Shown here: positions 15,776 through 16,511 of the stretch, one piece after another | Layout of the letters: the number at the start of each line of letters is the position of its first letter | Position numbering within the stretch: the first letter of the stretch is position 1 | Source: an uncultured Planctomycetaceae bacterium | Lineage (GTDB): Bacteria; Planctomycetota; Planctomycetia; Planctomycetales; Planctomycetaceae | Direction: 5' to 3' | DNA length: 16,511 nt | Assembly (NCBI GenBank): GCA_903921605.1 | Contig: CAIXQV010000428.1 | Location: 1 to 16,511, forward strand | The notes under the pieces: model-generated | Database searches by the model: none | The model's input: only the letters and a program-made list of their open reading frames with translations | Told to the model about the DNA's origin: nothing | Made by a program: the position numbers and the translations under genes

Positions 15776-16511
15776 TTACTTCTGCAGCAGGACGTTCACA
15801 CCCTTCTTGTTCGACAACACAATATCCGGCTTCTTGTCGCCATTCATGTCGTAAATCTCAAACTGAGTACCAACGCCAGTCCCCAGACCCACTGTGATTT
15901 GATGCGGAGTAATCTTCGGAGCCTTACCTTTTTCTCGCACGACTTCATACCAGTACATCCGCACGGGATCATGCTCTCCGGGATCGCCGCCATTGTGAGC
16001 AAAGAAGCGGCTGCCTGTGACGTAGTCCAGTTGTCCGTCACCATTCACATCAACAGTTTCCATCGCATGCGTTTGCGAATACGACTTATCGATTTCATGC
16101 AGAGTCCATGCGCCGTCGCCAGTATTCTCGGCCCACCACACACCGAACGCATGAGCTGACGAAAAGAACAGATCCATGTCGCCATCGCTGTCGAGATCAT
16201 CCGCATAAATATTGGCACAGCTCGGCAGAGGTGTTTCACCGTTGTCGGTTTTCACTCGCACTGGATGAAATGCCCAGTCCTTCGTGCTGGTCAGATCTCC
16301 TGGATTCTGCCACCAGCCATGAGCAATCAGGATGTCTCGATGGCCGTCTGAATTCATGTCGCCGACGCCAAGTCCATGATAATACTTGAAGGTGCCATTC
16401 TCGTTGGGATTGCCCTTTTCGCTGACCGCATGAAAACCAAATGAACCGGTCACTTTGTCTGGCTTTGGAATGACGTTGAAGCCCATCTGGGCTTCCGGCT
16501 GTGACCCCAGC
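15776..16511 (-). CDS. FG-GAP/VCBS repeat protein (5' end missing)
   Basis: This is the C-terminal part of a larger protein. The frame is open to the right edge, and the residues before the internal ATG at 16486 (LGSQPEAQ) read on smoothly. Counted from that ATG, four calcium-binding loops are visible: DMNSDGHRD (43-51), DLDSDGDMD (97-105), DVNGDGQLD (146-154) and DMNGDKKPD (213-221), each in a beta-propeller blade with aromatic strands such as WWAENTGDGAW. These repeats form extracellular or periplasmic propellers used for adhesion, carbohydrate recognition or assembly, and are abundant in planctomycetes. No enzymatic motif is visible in the part seen. An N-terminal signal or additional domain would lie beyond the window. 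Expression ends at the terminator near 15700. Confidence 0.9.
   Translation of the reverse strand, partial: LGSQPEAQMGFNVIPKPDKVTGSFGFHAVSEKGNPNENGTFKYYHGLGVGDMNSDGHRDILIAHGWWQNPGDLTSTKDWAFHPVRVKTDNGETPLPSCANIYADDLDSDGDMDLFFSSAHAFGVWWAENTGDGAWTLHEIDKSYSQTHAMETVDVNGDGQLDYVTGSRFFAHNGGDPGEHDPVRMYWYEVVREKGKAPKITPHQITVGLGTGVGTQFEIYDMNGDKKPDIVLSNKKGVNVLLQK

Overview
The window looks like a piece of a planctomycete chromosome. The evidence is an S1-type sulfatase with a signal peptide, a Tat-exported Gfo/Idh/MocA oxidoreductase, an FG-GAP/VCBS repeat protein, DUF1015, DUF3592 and DUF2130 proteins, weak Shine-Dalgarno sites and several palindromic intergenic repeats. I infer Planctomycetales or a close relative and would not name a genus. 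I see no phage, plasmid, transposase, CRISPR array or RNA gene.

Layout. Positions 1-1198 (+) hold the 3' part of a DUF2130 protein (coiled coil plus a nuclease-like core). Positions 1199-2052 are mostly gene-free, apart from one possible small minus-strand gene (1542-1757) and a hairpin repeat. Positions 2053-4569 (+) hold a secreted sulfatase and a metal-dependent amidohydrolase, separated by a 71-bp inverted-repeat element. A hairpin at 4609-4662 divides the amidohydrolase from a convergent DUF3592 membrane protein (4697-5854, -). Three plus-strand genes follow: an L-fucose-dehydrogenase-like SDR (6103-6921), a DUF1015 homologue that has lost its family signatures (7043-8365), and a Tat-exported oxidoreductase (8633-9898) with a clear terminator.

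The right half is on the minus strand. An M28 peptidase with a C-terminal PDZ domain (14609-12729) overlaps by one base (TGATG) a UvrA-like protein (12729-10051) that lacks most of the UvrA insertion domain. Upstream lies a nested inverted repeat (14792-14911), then a small zinc-ribbon membrane protein (15516-15004), then the C-terminal part of an FG-GAP repeat protein running off the right edge, with its own terminator.

The sulfatase, amidohydrolase, SDR and Tat oxidoreductase fit breakdown of sulfated sugars, possibly fucose-containing glycans. That link rests on family resemblance and proximity only. The two observations most worth checking are the DUF1015 protein without its PYDV, HE.T and DGHHRYE motifs, and the UvrA paralogue lacking its insertion domain in an operon-like overlap with a secreted peptidase. 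I did not find a convincing new multi-gene defence or biosynthetic system.
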